NCBI RefSeq assembly: GCF_022179545.1
Contig: NZ_AP025518.1
Location: 3,596,001-3,660,000 of the forward strand
DNA: 64,000 bases
Direction: 5' to 3'
Origin: Mycolicibacterium fortuitum subsp. fortuitum
Lineage (GTDB): Bacteria > Actinomycetota > Actinomycetes > Mycobacteriales > Mycobacteriaceae
The translations under genes and the position numbers were made by a program. Position 1 is the first letter of the stretch. Every line of letters begins with the position of its first letter. Below the pieces are notes generated by a model, which worked only from the letters and a program-made list of their open reading frames with translations, had not been told where the DNA came from and made no database searches. This document shows, one piece after another, positions 47,485-56,131 of the stretch.

Positions 47485-48301
47485 ACATCAAGACATTCCG
47501 GCAGGGTGGACTGACATCCATGACGGTGTCAAGTTCCATCTCTCCGCCGTCGGACTGAGTGCCATATCCGCCTTTTCGTTCCTGTTCGGAATCATGATGG
47601 CCGCGGCAGGCAACGTTATTGCACTCAAATATTTCTTGCTCTTCGCATTGTTCACTGCCCTCATTGTCGCACTCGCGCTCGTTGGCCGGTATCGCCGCAT
47701 GCCCCTTTCGTCGGTGATCCGGACGATAGAGCGGGATGGTGTTCAGGGGACGGAAATCCGGTACTCAGGCTGGCAATTCACGATCCTGGTCGCCTTGATG
47801 GGGTGCGGCACTCTGTTCTGCGCGGCGGCCGCGTTCGAGACAGTTATCTACCAAGATGAGGGGTTTCCCGGCTTCGCCGTGGTGATCGGCGCGTTGGGTA
47901 TTGCTTTCATGTCCTTCATTGCAGTCGTGGCATCAGGACGCGTCCGCCGTGGCGGAGTGACGCTGTCGAGTGAGGGAATTGCCCAACGCGGAAGAAGCTT
48001 CGAGTCGCGACTGGACTGGTCTGCCATTGCCGGCGCCAAGGCTGCAACCGACGGACACCCGTACATCCTGGTGTTCGGGTACGCCAATGCCGACTGGAAT
48101 CGCCGGTACACCACACGGTTCTGGCGCATCGACCGACTGCCACCCGTACCGATGATCCCTTTCGACTGCCGGCAATTCGACGTCGATCCGTACGTTCTGT
48201 ACAGCTACGTGCGGACCTACGTCGACAACCCCGAGCTTCGTGCGGAACTCGGCACCGAAGCGGCTCTCGCCCGCGCTCGAAGCCTACAACCCACGCGCTA
48301 A
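47471..48301 (+). CDS. Membrane protein, possible immunity partner
   Basis: 276 residues from ATG 47471, overlapping the preceding gene by 14 bp. Four hydrophobic helices, in two pairs: VGLSAISAFSFLFGIMMAAA and YFLLFALFTALIVALALVG, then WQFTILVALMGCGTLFC and FAVVIGALGIAFMSFIAVVA. A cytosolic C-terminal domain of about 110 residues follows (a PH-like composition: RVRRGGVTLSSEGIAQRGRS). Not recognised. A membrane protein overlapped with a hydrophobic, possibly membrane-active protein fits an immunity role, but this is unproven. Convergent with the LysR gene; the stops overlap. Confidence 0.7.
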   Translation: MQSSEHQDIPAGWTDIHDGVKFHLSAVGLSAISAFSFLFGIMMAAAGNVIALKYFLLFALFTALIVALALVGRYRRMPLSSVIRTIERDGVQGTEIRYSGWQFTILVALMGCGTLFCAAAAFETVIYQDEGFPGFAVVIGALGIAFMSFIAVVASGRVRRGGVTLSSEGIAQRGRSFESRLDWSAIAGAKAATDGHPYILVFGYANADWNRRYTTRFWRIDRLPPVPMIPFDCRQFDVDPYVLYSYVRTYVDNPELRAELGTEAALARARSLQPTR

Positions 48302-49200
48302 CGCTCCTGCACGGCGACAGGCACGCCGGTGCGTAGCTGGCGACACGCCATCTCGATCAAGACCCTGGCGGCCGGGCTCATCGGCCCGTGCGCCCGCCAG
48401 GCGAACACCAACCGGCCGCGCAACTCGGGTGTGATGGGCAGTGGATGCAGTGCGGTCCGGTTGACCGCCACCGATTCCGGCAGCACTGCGACGCCGAGCC
48501 CGCGCTCGGCCAGGTCGGCCAACGCGTTCGGGGTGCTCGCCTCGAACGCGACGCGCACCGCCACCCCGGCTGCCCGGCAGGCCTCGTCGAACTGGTGCCG
48601 GATCCCGGCACCTCTCGGCAATGCGATGACCGGGTGGTCCACGAGATCCCGCAGCGCGACGGCGCGTCGCCGATGCCAGGGATGGTCAGCCGCCACGGCA
48701 GCGACGATGCGTTGATCGGTCACCACTTCGGCAGTCAGCCCGGCGGGCAGTTCTGTACCCACCGACACGATGGCCGCATCGAAGCGCCCCGAGTGCAGGC
48801 AGTCCAGTAGTGCGTCGGACTCGTCGGCCGCCAGCGTGATATCGACCAACGGGTGCGCGGCGTGAAACTGAGCCAGTAGTCCCGCCATGTCGAAATCGTG
48901 TGCCGTCACGGTGCCTACCGTCACCGAACCACGGACCAGCTGGATGAGCTCGTCGACCGCTGTCTTGGCGTGCCGCACCGCGTCGAGGGCAGCCCGCGCG
49001 TAAGGCAACACGGCCGCCCCCGCCGCGGTGAGCCGGACCTCGCGCCGAGACCGGTCCAGCAATGGCTGCCCCAATTCTCGCTCCAGCCGGGCGATTTGGG
49101 CGCTGACAGCGGGTTGCGCGACGTGCACACGCTGTGCCGCGCGGGTGAAATTTGCCTCCTCGGCGACCGCGACGAAGTATTCGAGCTGCCGCAGTTCCAT
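48298..49200 (-). CDS. LysR-family transcriptional regulator
   Basis: 300 residues. N-terminal winged helix (LRQLEYFVAVAEEANFTRAA, VAQPAVSAQIARLERELGQP) and a periplasmic-binding-like effector domain. ATG 49200 is preferred over TTG 49206. Divergent from the monooxygenase gene, so it very probably controls the monooxygenase-hydrolase unit and perhaps itself. Confidence 0.93.
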   Translation of the reverse strand: MELRQLEYFVAVAEEANFTRAAQRVHVAQPAVSAQIARLERELGQPLLDRSRREVRLTAAGAAVLPYARAALDAVRHAKTAVDELIQLVRGSVTVGTVTAHDFDMAGLLAQFHAAHPLVDITLAADESDALLDCLHSGRFDAAIVSVGTELPAGLTAEVVTDQRIVAAVAADHPWHRRRAVALRDLVDHPVIALPRGAGIRHQFDEACRAAGVAVRVAFEASTPNALADLAERGLGVAVLPESVAVNRTALHPLPITPELRGRLVFAWRAHGPMSPAARVLIEMACRQLRTGVPVAVQER

Positions 49201-49271
49201 AACCAATCATTATAGTTTCTGTACTGAGATTGTATTGGACTTATAGGTCCTGCTCGCCGCAACCTCGAGTG
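49201..49271. promoter_or_regulatory. AT-rich divergent promoter region of the LysR cluster
   Basis: About 70 bp, unusually AT-rich for this genome. It contains CCAAT (49203-49207) and its inverse ATTGG about 28 bp away, plus two copies of TTATAG (near 49210 and 49241), likely LysR and polymerase contacts. Confidence 0.4.
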
Positions 49272-50393
49272 ATGGACATCGTCATCGCCGGGGCCGGAAT
49301 CGGCGGCCTCACCGCCGCGCTAGCCCTGCACGCTCGCGGCATCCGAGCCACAGTGGTGGAATCTGCGCGCGAGCTCGCCGCGCTCGGCGTGGGCATCAAC
49401 CTGCTTCCACATGCCGTACGCGAGCTGACCCAACTGGGCCTCGGCGAGGATCTGTTGGCAATCTCAGCGACTCCGGCGGTGATCGACTTCTACCGTTCTG
49501 ACGGCACGCTGCTGTTCCGCGAGCCCCGGGGAATCGAAGGTGGTTACGGCTACCCGCAATGCTCGGTACATCGCGGCCGCCTGCAGATGCTGTTGCTCGA
49601 CGCGGTGCGGGCTCGGCTCGGATTCGACGCGGTGCGAACCGGCGCCGGCGTGGTGGATTTCGTCGAAACGGCCGACGCCGTGCACGTGCAGACGCGCGCA
49701 GGCGATTTCACCGCGGAGCTGTTCGTCGGCGCCGACGGGGTGCACTCGATGGTGCGGCGCAGGCTGCACCGGGGCCCGGATCCACTCGCCTGGTCGGGAG
49801 TTCGAATGTTCCGAGGGGCGAGCCGAATGACACCGTTCCTCGACGGTCGCACGATGGCCATCGTCAAGGGCCAATCCGGGGTCGAGCTGGTCATCTATCC
49901 GATCGGCGGGGACATGGTGAACTGGGTGCTGCAACTTCCCGAGACCGATCCGGGCCCACTTCCCGGTGACGCGAACTGGAACACGCCGGCCGATCCTGCG
50001 GCGGTGGCCGCCCACATGTCCGGCTGGCATCTGGATTGGCTGGACACCGGCGAGCTGGTGGCCCGGTCCCCCGCGGTGTTCGAGTATCCGATGGTGGATC
50101 GGGAACCGCTGCCCCACTGGGGAACTCAGCGCGTCACCTTGCTCGGAGACGCCGCCCACCCGATGTATCCGGTCGGAGCCAACGGCGGGTCGCAGGCCAT
50201 CCTCGACGCCTCCGCACTGGCCGACGAACTGGCAGCCGGCCGTGGCCTGGCCGGCTACGAGGCGCACCGCGTCCCTGAAACGGCGGCAGTGGTGTACGCC
50301 AACCGTGAGATGCATGTCGGCGACCCACACGATCTGGGTCGCGTGACCGCCACATACCGAAAAAACACCCTGGCCGACAGGAGTTCCCGATGA
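49272..50393 (+). CDS. FAD-dependent aromatic monooxygenase (salicylate hydroxylase-like)
   Basis: 373 residues. Class A flavoprotein hydroxylase with Rossmann motif VIAGAGIGGLTAALAL, the DG motif FVGADGVHSMVRRR and the GD motif VTLLGDAAHPMYPVGANGGS. Uses NAD(P)H and O2 to hydroxylate an aromatic substrate, which is not identified. Overlaps the hydrolase gene by ATGA, so the two act in one pathway; divergent from its probable LysR regulator. ATG 49272 is chosen because it begins the Rossmann fold. Confidence 0.9.
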   Translation: MDIVIAGAGIGGLTAALALHARGIRATVVESARELAALGVGINLLPHAVRELTQLGLGEDLLAISATPAVIDFYRSDGTLLFREPRGIEGGYGYPQCSVHRGRLQMLLLDAVRARLGFDAVRTGAGVVDFVETADAVHVQTRAGDFTAELFVGADGVHSMVRRRLHRGPDPLAWSGVRMFRGASRMTPFLDGRTMAIVKGQSGVELVIYPIGGDMVNWVLQLPETDPGPLPGDANWNTPADPAAVAAHMSGWHLDWLDTGELVARSPAVFEYPMVDREPLPHWGTQRVTLLGDAAHPMYPVGANGGSQAILDASALADELAAGRGLAGYEAHRVPETAAVVYANREMHVGDPHDLGRVTATYRKNTLADRSSR

Positions 50394-51073
50394 ATGGACG
50401 AACGAACGCGAGCTTTGTCCTGTTACCCGGCGCGTGCCACGGCGGATGGTGCTTCGACGACCTGGCCGCTGCGCTGCGGGCCGAGGGCCACGGGGTGACA
50501 ACACCGACCCTGACCGGTGTCGCCGAGCGCGCCCACCTCGCTCATGCCGGCGTCAACCTCGACACCCACATCACCGACGTACTCGCCGAGTTCGACGCGC
50601 ACCGCATCACCGACGCGGTACTGGTCGGACACAGCTACGGCGGCATGGTGATCACGGCGGTCGCGGACCGCGTCCCGGATCGCGTGCGTGCGCTGGTGTA
50701 TTTGGACGCGTTCGTGCCGCGCGACGGCGAGTCATGTTGGTCGCTGACCAATGACGAGCAGCGCCAGTGGTACATCGGGGTCGACGCGACCGGATACGGC
50801 GTCCCCCCGATGCCCTTCTTCGATGAGCGCGCAACTTCCCATCCTCTGGCGTCCCTGTTGCAACCGGTCCGCCTCGGCGATGAGCCACCGGGGATTCGCC
50901 GGATCTACGTCTATGCCAAGCGATGGCCGACGGAGTCGCCGTTCGCCCCGACCTACGAACGGCTCCGCAGCGACCCGGGCTGGACGACGTATGCCCTCGA
51001 CGGGGCACACAACCTCATGCGGGATAACCACACTGATCTCGTTCGCATCCTGACCGATGCCGCCGGTCGGTAG
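50390..51073 (+). CDS. Alpha/beta hydrolase
   Basis: 227 residues of the EstA/PGAP1-like or methyl-salicylate-esterase-like group. An oxyanion region FVLLPGACHGGWCFDDLA, nucleophile elbow GHSYGG, Asp in RALVYLDAFV and a C-terminal His in LDGAHNLMRDN complete the triad. Likely hydrolyses an ester or ring-cleavage product from the neighbouring monooxygenase pathway. Start ATG overlaps the upstream stop. Confidence 0.88.
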   Translation: MNGRTNASFVLLPGACHGGWCFDDLAAALRAEGHGVTTPTLTGVAERAHLAHAGVNLDTHITDVLAEFDAHRITDAVLVGHSYGGMVITAVADRVPDRVRALVYLDAFVPRDGESCWSLTNDEQRQWYIGVDATGYGVPPMPFFDERATSHPLASLLQPVRLGDEPPGIRRIYVYAKRWPTESPFAPTYERLRSDPGWTTYALDGAHNLMRDNHTDLVRILTDAAGR

Positions 51074-51090
51074 CCCGCTAGCCTTTCCTC

Positions 51091-52139
51091 GTGCCGTCGC
51101 CACGTCCGATCGTGATCGGTCAGGTGACGTCGCTGACCGGTCCGAATTACATGGGTCTGGAGAACCGGGACGGCGCACAGCTCGCGGTACGTCAGCTCAA
51201 CGACCGCGGTGGTCTGCTGGGCCGCCGGGTGGAGCTCAGAGTCGAGGATGACGCGAGTCTCCCGACTGGCGCGGTTGACGGATATCACCGGCTGGCCGAC
51301 CGGGAGGTCACTGCTGTCGTCGGCACCTCGTTCTCCAATGCGAGCTTGGCGGTCCTGCCGCACACCGACGATCGCAAGGTCGTGTATGTGTCGACAGGAG
51401 CCGCGCACACCCAGGTCGATCCCGTACGCCCGTACGTGTTCATGACTCCACCGACCGGGCGGCTGGTCGCCGCGCAGCTGCTGAGGTATTTCCGTGAACA
51501 CGGCCTGTCCAGAGTCGCTGTGGTCTTCGATTCCGACAGCGTGTTCAACCGCGAGGCATGGGCGACTCAGGCCACCATGCTGAGTGAGTTCGGAATCGAG
51601 GTTGTCACAGTCGAATCCGTCAAGGTCGACACTCGGGACTTCGGCCCGACTGTGGCGGCGATCGCCCACAGTGGCGCACAGGCCCTGATGGCGTGGGTCA
51701 CCGGACCACCGGCGACCGGATTGGCACTCGCGTTTCGCTCAGCGGGCCTGAGCATTCCGATGGTCGCCGGAATCGGTGCCGCCAGCCCGGCTTTCGTGGA
51801 CGAGGTCGGCCCCCGTCGGCGATCCGCGCCGTGATCGCCGACCTGACCGAACCGTTCGAGCGCAGTCACGGTGCGCCACCGTCACAATTCGCGGTGGATG
51901 GGTACACCGCCGTCACACTGATCGCGGCAGCCCTCGGCGCGGCAGGCGACGACGCTCCTCAAGCCGTCCAGCAGGCGATGGAATCCCTGATCTGCCTCAC
52001 CCCGGAGGGTGAATATCACTTCACGCCCACCGATCATTCCGGACTCAGAACCCACGACGTGGCCGTCGCCGTCATCCGAGACGGCCGGTTTCGTCTGACC
52101 CCATGGTCCTACGCGGAACTGCGCCGACACCTGAAGTAA
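51091..52139 (+). pseudogene. Broken ligand-binding protein gene (LivJ/Peripla_BP_6 type)
   Basis: The first 247 codons (GTG 51091 to TGA 51834) give a type I periplasmic-binding fold resembling branched-chain amino-acid or amide receptors (VIGQVTSLTGPNYMGLENRD, AVVGTSFSNASLAVLPHTD). The frame then stops after GIGAASPAFVDEVGP, and the rest continues in another frame from about 51815 (SAIRAVIADLTEPFERSHG, to 52139). Compared with intact relatives, roughly 35 residues between these parts are missing, so there is a deletion plus a frameshift. No signal peptide is encoded, which also suggests decay or a cytosolic sensor. 17 bp after the hydrolase gene, so originally part of that operon. Confidence 0.75.
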
Positions 52140-53554
52140 GGCCTGCCCGGCTCAGTTGGTCGCGGATGACCTCGGGCCGGGTGCTGATCGCGCCGATATA
52201 GCCGTCGGGACGCACCAACACGTAGGAGCCGACGGATACGTCGTAGGCGGCACCCGGAGCGAGCCGCACCTGCGGGACCCCGAAATCGTCTGGCTCGGTG
52301 TCGAATTGCAGCACGGTCCAGTGCGGGCCGCGAAACACGTCGAACAACCGACGGCCATCGGGCAACAGACCGTCGGGTGCCCGGTCGCCGGGTTGCAACC
52401 CGTCGAGGCACGCATCACCGGCCGCCAGTGGACCGCCCCGGTAGCTGATGTCCAACTGGTGGATCGCGGCCGGCGCCGGCCCGGTCCCGCCGAACCCCTG
52501 GCGATGTAGCGCACCGCTGAGTTGCAGTACCTCGGCGGCAACGGGCAGGCGTTCGGCCTCATAGCTGTCCAGCAGCTCAGCCAGCGCTCCGCCCAGGACC
52601 GCGGGTCAGTTTCCAGCCGAGGTTGTAGGCGTCCTGCACCCCGGTGTTGACGCCCTGCCCTCCGGCGGGTGAGTGCACGTGGGCGGCATCGCCGGCGAGG
52701 AACACCCTGCCGATCCGGAATTGCTGCGCCAACAGGAGATTCACCCGGTACAGCGAGATCCACCGCAGGTCCGACAGGATCACGTCGCGACGGCCCGATC
52801 GCTGCGCGAGCTCCGACTGCATACCCTCGAGGGTCAGTGCGGGCGGGTCCTCCCCCGGCGCCATGGTGACCACCAGCTGGTAATGGTCACTGCCGGGGAG
52901 GTTCCACAGCGAGAACCGCCGGGACTGATCGCCATCACGGGTCAACAGATGACAGCACCGGCCGTCGAGTCCGCTGACCCGCACGTCACCGACGATGATG
53001 CGTTCCGCAGTGAGCGCGCCGCCGACGAACTCCACACCCGACACCTTGCGTACCGTGCTGCGGCCACCGTCGGCGCCGACCAGGTAATCGGCGCGGATCC
53101 GTCCGCGGTTGGTGTCCACCGTGACGCCATCGTCGTCCTGCGTGAAACCGGTTACCTCGGTGCCGAATTCGATCGTGCCACCGAGCTCGGCGAATCGGGC
53201 GGCCAGGATCTGGTCGGTGCGCCATTGCGGGATCAGCCAGGTGTACGGATACGGCACCGCCGGCGTCGGTTCCAACTCGGGCAGCCCGAGCAGTTCGTAG
53301 ACCGGCTTCTCCCACACCACCTCGGCGCCGCGGTACAGCCGCATGGGCGGAAAGGACTCACCGGCGGCCAGCACCGCACCGATCACCCCGAGGTCGTCGA
53401 ACACCTCCAATGTCCGGGGCTGCAGCCCCTTGCCGCGCGAGCCGGGAAACAACGTCGCCGCCTTGTCCAGCACCCGGGTCGGCACACCTCGACGAGCCAA
53501 TTCGATGGCCAGGGTGAGCCCGGTCGGCCCGGCGCCGGCGATCACGACCGTCAT
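52072..53554 (-). pseudogene. Frameshifted FAD-dependent monooxygenase
   Basis: Intact up to about residue 320: Rossmann motif VVIAGAGPTGLTLAIELARR, DG motif YLVGADGGRSTVRKV, GD motif RVFLAGDAAHVHSPAGGQGV. Reading then fails after YNLGWKLT because of an extra base in a run of G at 52604-52606 (plus strand), where the intact relatives read LGGALAELL. The C-terminal thioredoxin-like domain continues in the next frame (MDISYRGGPLAAGD through YVLVRPDGYIGAIS) to a stop at 52072. Total about 493 codons, the usual length for this class. Could be a true mutation or a sequencing error. Its ATG overlaps the TetR stop (ATGA), so TetR and this enzyme form one operon. Confidence 0.85.
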
Positions 53555-54120
53555 CGACCGGCACGTCCGAGCAGCACCAGCAGCACCTCGTCGACCAACC
53601 GGGTACTGAACGCCGCGTCGACCGGCAGGTCCAGATGCATCTGGCGCAGGATCATCGCCTCGGCAACATCGTGAATGAGCTCGGCGTCGGAGTCGGCGGT
53701 GATGTCTCCCCGGTCGATGGCCCGTTGCAGCGCATCGTGGAACGGCGAGAGCTCTTCTTTGGCCAGGTGCTCGCGGATGGCCTCGGCCAGTTGTGCGTCG
53801 TGCCGCATCAGTGCCGCGAGCTCCGCGGTCACCCGCGTCAGCGGGGCGGCCACGTCCGCGGCGACCGCGTCCATGACGGCGAACAGGTCGCTGCGCAGCT
53901 GCCCGGTGTCCGGCACGGCGGCATTGCGGGTGGCATCCGCCGCGTCCAGCGTGGCGCGCACCAGCTGGGCCTTGTTCGGCCACCGGCGGTAGATGGTGGC
54001 CTTGCTGGCGCCTGCCCGGGCGGCGACGGCGTCCATCGTCAGCGCCTGGTATCCCCCCTCCGCCAGCAGTTCGGCCGTCGCGGCCAACACCGCCTTTTCA
54101 CGTTCCATGCCACGAACCAT
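53551..54120 (-). CDS. TetR-family transcriptional repressor
   Basis: 189 residues. N-terminal helix-turn-helix (AVLAATAELLAEGGYQALTM, AVAARAGASKATIYRRWPNK) and a helical ligand domain. Its operator is probably the 29-bp perfect palindrome 4 bp upstream of the ATG, which means negative autoregulation. Heads the operon with the monooxygenase, so the ligand is likely that enzyme's substrate. ATG 54120 is used; ATG 54108 is an alternative. Confidence 0.93.
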   Translation of the reverse strand: MVRGMEREKAVLAATAELLAEGGYQALTMDAVAARAGASKATIYRRWPNKAQLVRATLDAADATRNAAVPDTGQLRSDLFAVMDAVAADVAAPLTRVTAELAALMRHDAQLAEAIREHLAKEELSPFHDALQRAIDRGDITADSDAELIHDVAEAMILRQMHLDLPVDAAFSTRLVDEVLLVLLGRAGR

Positions 54121-54124
54121 GGTC

Positions 54125-54153
54125 GAAGAGTACGAAACCGTTTCGTACTCTTC
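54125..54153. promoter_or_regulatory. 29-bp perfect palindrome, probable TetR operator
   Basis: GAAGAGTACGAAAC-C-GTTTCGTACTCTTC, 14-bp arms around a single C, ending 4 bp from the TetR start. Length and position are typical of a TetR-family operator controlling its own gene. Confidence 0.85.
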
Positions 54154-54216
54154 AAATCAATATCCTGGTCGGGGGGCAAAACTGCAACACGTTTCAGTTC
54201 TGCAGTCTTGATCGTT

Positions 54217-54222
54217 TAGGCT
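54217..54222 (+). promoter_or_regulatory. -10 box (TAGGCT) of the DUF35 gene
   Basis: TAGGCT ends 6 nt before GTG 54229, consistent with a leaderless transcript for the DUF35-thiolase unit. Confidence 0.5.
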
Positions 54223-54228
54223 GGCCGC

Positions 54229-54693
54229 GTGCCAGCAGCATCTTCGCAACCCGCGATCGACGGGTGGTTCGCCACCGACGACGCCGGTGCCACCCACCTG
54301 ATCGGCGGTAAGTGCACCCAGTGCGCCACCTACGTGTTCCCGCCGCGCGAGAACAACTGCCCCAACCCGGCCTGCGACAGCGACACCCTTGACCTGGTTC
54401 CGCTGTCCCGCCGCGGGAAGGTGTGGAGCTACACCGAGAACCGGTACCTCCCGCCGTCGCCGTACCCCAAGACCGACCCGTTCGAACCGTTCGCGATCGC
54501 CGCGGTGGAACTGGCCGAGGAGGGCCTGATCGTGCTCGGCAAGGTCGTCGAAGGCACCCTCGCCGCCGACCTCAAGGTCGGCATGGAGATGGAGCTGACC
54601 ACCATGACGCTCTACACCGACGACGAGGGCATCGAGCGCACCACCCACGCCTGGAGGGTTGCGGACGCGAGGAGCAAGGAGGGCACAGCCTGA
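54229..54693 (+). CDS. DUF35 OB-fold protein (Rv1628c-like)
   Basis: 154 residues. An N-terminal zinc ribbon (Cys in GGKCTQCATYVFPP and NCPNPACDSD) and an OB-fold (RRGKVWSYTENRY, LGKVVEGTLAADLKVGMEME). DUF35 proteins form complexes with thiolase-fold enzymes, for example in cholesterol side-chain aldol cleavage, and this one is coupled to such a partner (TGATG overlap). Acyl-CoA is the likely ligand class. Confidence 0.9.
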   Translation: MPAASSQPAIDGWFATDDAGATHLIGGKCTQCATYVFPPRENNCPNPACDSDTLDLVPLSRRGKVWSYTENRYLPPSPYPKTDPFEPFAIAAVELAEEGLIVLGKVVEGTLAADLKVGMEMELTTMTLYTDDEGIERTTHAWRVADARSKEGTA

Positions 54694-55892
54694 TGAGTCC
54701 AGAGCCTTTGTACATCCTCGGCGCCGGTATGCATCCCTGGGGCAAATGGGGACGCGACTTCACCGAGTACGGCGTCGTCGCCGCCCGCGCCGCCCTGGCC
54801 GAGGCCGGGCTGAACGCGCAGCAGATCCAGTTCATCGCCGGCGCGGACACCATCCGCAACGGCTACCCCGGCTTCATCGCCGGGTCGACGTTCGCCCAGA
54901 AACTCGGCTGGAACGGCGTACCGGTCTCGTCGTCCTACGCGGCGTGTGCGTCGGGTTCCCAGGCACTGCAGAGCGCCCGCGCCCAGATCCTGGCCGGTTT
55001 CTGCGATGTCGCGCTGGTGATCGGCGCCGACACCACACCCAAGGGCGCGTTCGCGCCCGTCGGCGGCGAGCGTAAGAACGATCCGGACTGGCAGCGCTTC
55101 CACCTGCTCGGCGCGATGAACCCGGTCTACTTCGCCCTGCTGGCCCGGCGCCGGATGGATCTCTACGGCGCGACCGCCGAGGACTTCGCCCAGGTGAAGG
55201 TGAAGAACTCCCGGCACGGCCTGCAGAACCCGAATGCGCGCTACCGCAAGGAATCCGCGATCGAGGACGTTCTGGCCAGCCCGGTGGTCTCCGACCCACT
55301 GCGCCAGCTCGACATCTGCGCCACCTCCGACGGCGCGGCTGCGCTGATCGTGGCGAGCGCAGACTTCGCCCGCAAGCACCTCGGCTCACTCGAAGGTGTG
55401 CCGTCGGTCCGAGCCATCTCGACCGTGACCCCGCGCTACCCGCAGCACCTGCCCGAATTGCCCGACATCGCAACGGATTCCACCGCTGTCGTGCCGGCGC
55501 CGGAGCGGGTGTTCAAGGACCAGATTCTCGACGCGGCCTACGCCGAAGCGGGCATCGGCCCCGAGGACGTCAGCCTGGCCGAGGTCTACGACCTGTCCAC
55601 CGCGCTCGAGCTGGACTGGTACGAGCACCTGGGCCTGTGCGCCAAGGGTGAAGGCGAGCAACTGCTGCGGTCTGGCGCCACCACCATCGGTGGCCGCGTC
55701 CCGGTCAACCCGTCGGGCGGCCTGGCCTGCTTCGGTGAGGCCATCCCGGCCCAGGCCATCGCGCAGGTGTGCGAGTTGACCTGGCAGCTCAAGGGTCAGG
55801 CCACCGGCCGGCAGGTCGAGGGTGCGAAGGTTGGCGTGACCGCCAACCAGGGCTTGTTCGGCCACGGTTCCTCGGTGATCGTCGCCCGGTAG
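54693..55892 (+). CDS. Thiolase-fold lipid-transfer/aldolase-like protein (Rv1627c-like)
   Basis: 399 residues with the thiolase fold. The active-site Cys is in SSSYAACASGSQALQS. The C-terminal signature is NPSGGLACFGEAIPAQ rather than the NPxGG...GHP of true thiolases, so it resembles the Ltp2-type aldolases, which work with a DUF35 protein. The substrate is unknown; a steroid-like acyl-CoA is an inference from the relatives. Translationally coupled to the DUF35 gene. Confidence 0.87.
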   Translation: MSPEPLYILGAGMHPWGKWGRDFTEYGVVAARAALAEAGLNAQQIQFIAGADTIRNGYPGFIAGSTFAQKLGWNGVPVSSSYAACASGSQALQSARAQILAGFCDVALVIGADTTPKGAFAPVGGERKNDPDWQRFHLLGAMNPVYFALLARRRMDLYGATAEDFAQVKVKNSRHGLQNPNARYRKESAIEDVLASPVVSDPLRQLDICATSDGAAALIVASADFARKHLGSLEGVPSVRAISTVTPRYPQHLPELPDIATDSTAVVPAPERVFKDQILDAAYAEAGIGPEDVSLAEVYDLSTALELDWYEHLGLCAKGEGEQLLRSGATTIGGRVPVNPSGGLACFGEAIPAQAIAQVCELTWQLKGQATGRQVEGAKVGVTANQGLFGHGSSVIVAR

Positions 55893-55903
55893 AAAATGAC
55901 GGT

Positions 55904-56131
55904 GTGAGCGAAACCGTCGTCGTCCGCGTCAAGCCCGGCAGCCGCAAAGGCCCGCTGGTTGAGGTCGACGACGACGGAGCGCTCACCATCTACGTTCAAG
56001 AGCGTGCCGTCGACGGCAAGGCCAATGACGCCGTCACCAAACTGCTGGCCCAACATCTGGGTGTGCCGCGCAGTCGCGTGGAGTTGATCTCCGGAGCGAC
56101 TGCGCGGCTCAAGCGTTTTCGGGTCAGCTGA
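55904..56131 (+). CDS. DUF167/UPF0235 protein
   Basis: 75 residues, a small alpha/beta protein with core motifs VRVKPGSRKGPL and VDGKANDAVTKLLA, and the C-terminal VELISGATARLKRFRV. Widespread family of unknown function. GTG 55904, 11 bp after the thiolase-fold gene and probably co-transcribed. Its 3' end overlaps the end of the convergent kinase gene by 8 bp. Confidence 0.88.
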   Translation: MSETVVVRVKPGSRKGPLVEVDDDGALTIYVQERAVDGKANDAVTKLLAQHLGVPRSRVELISGATARLKRFRVS

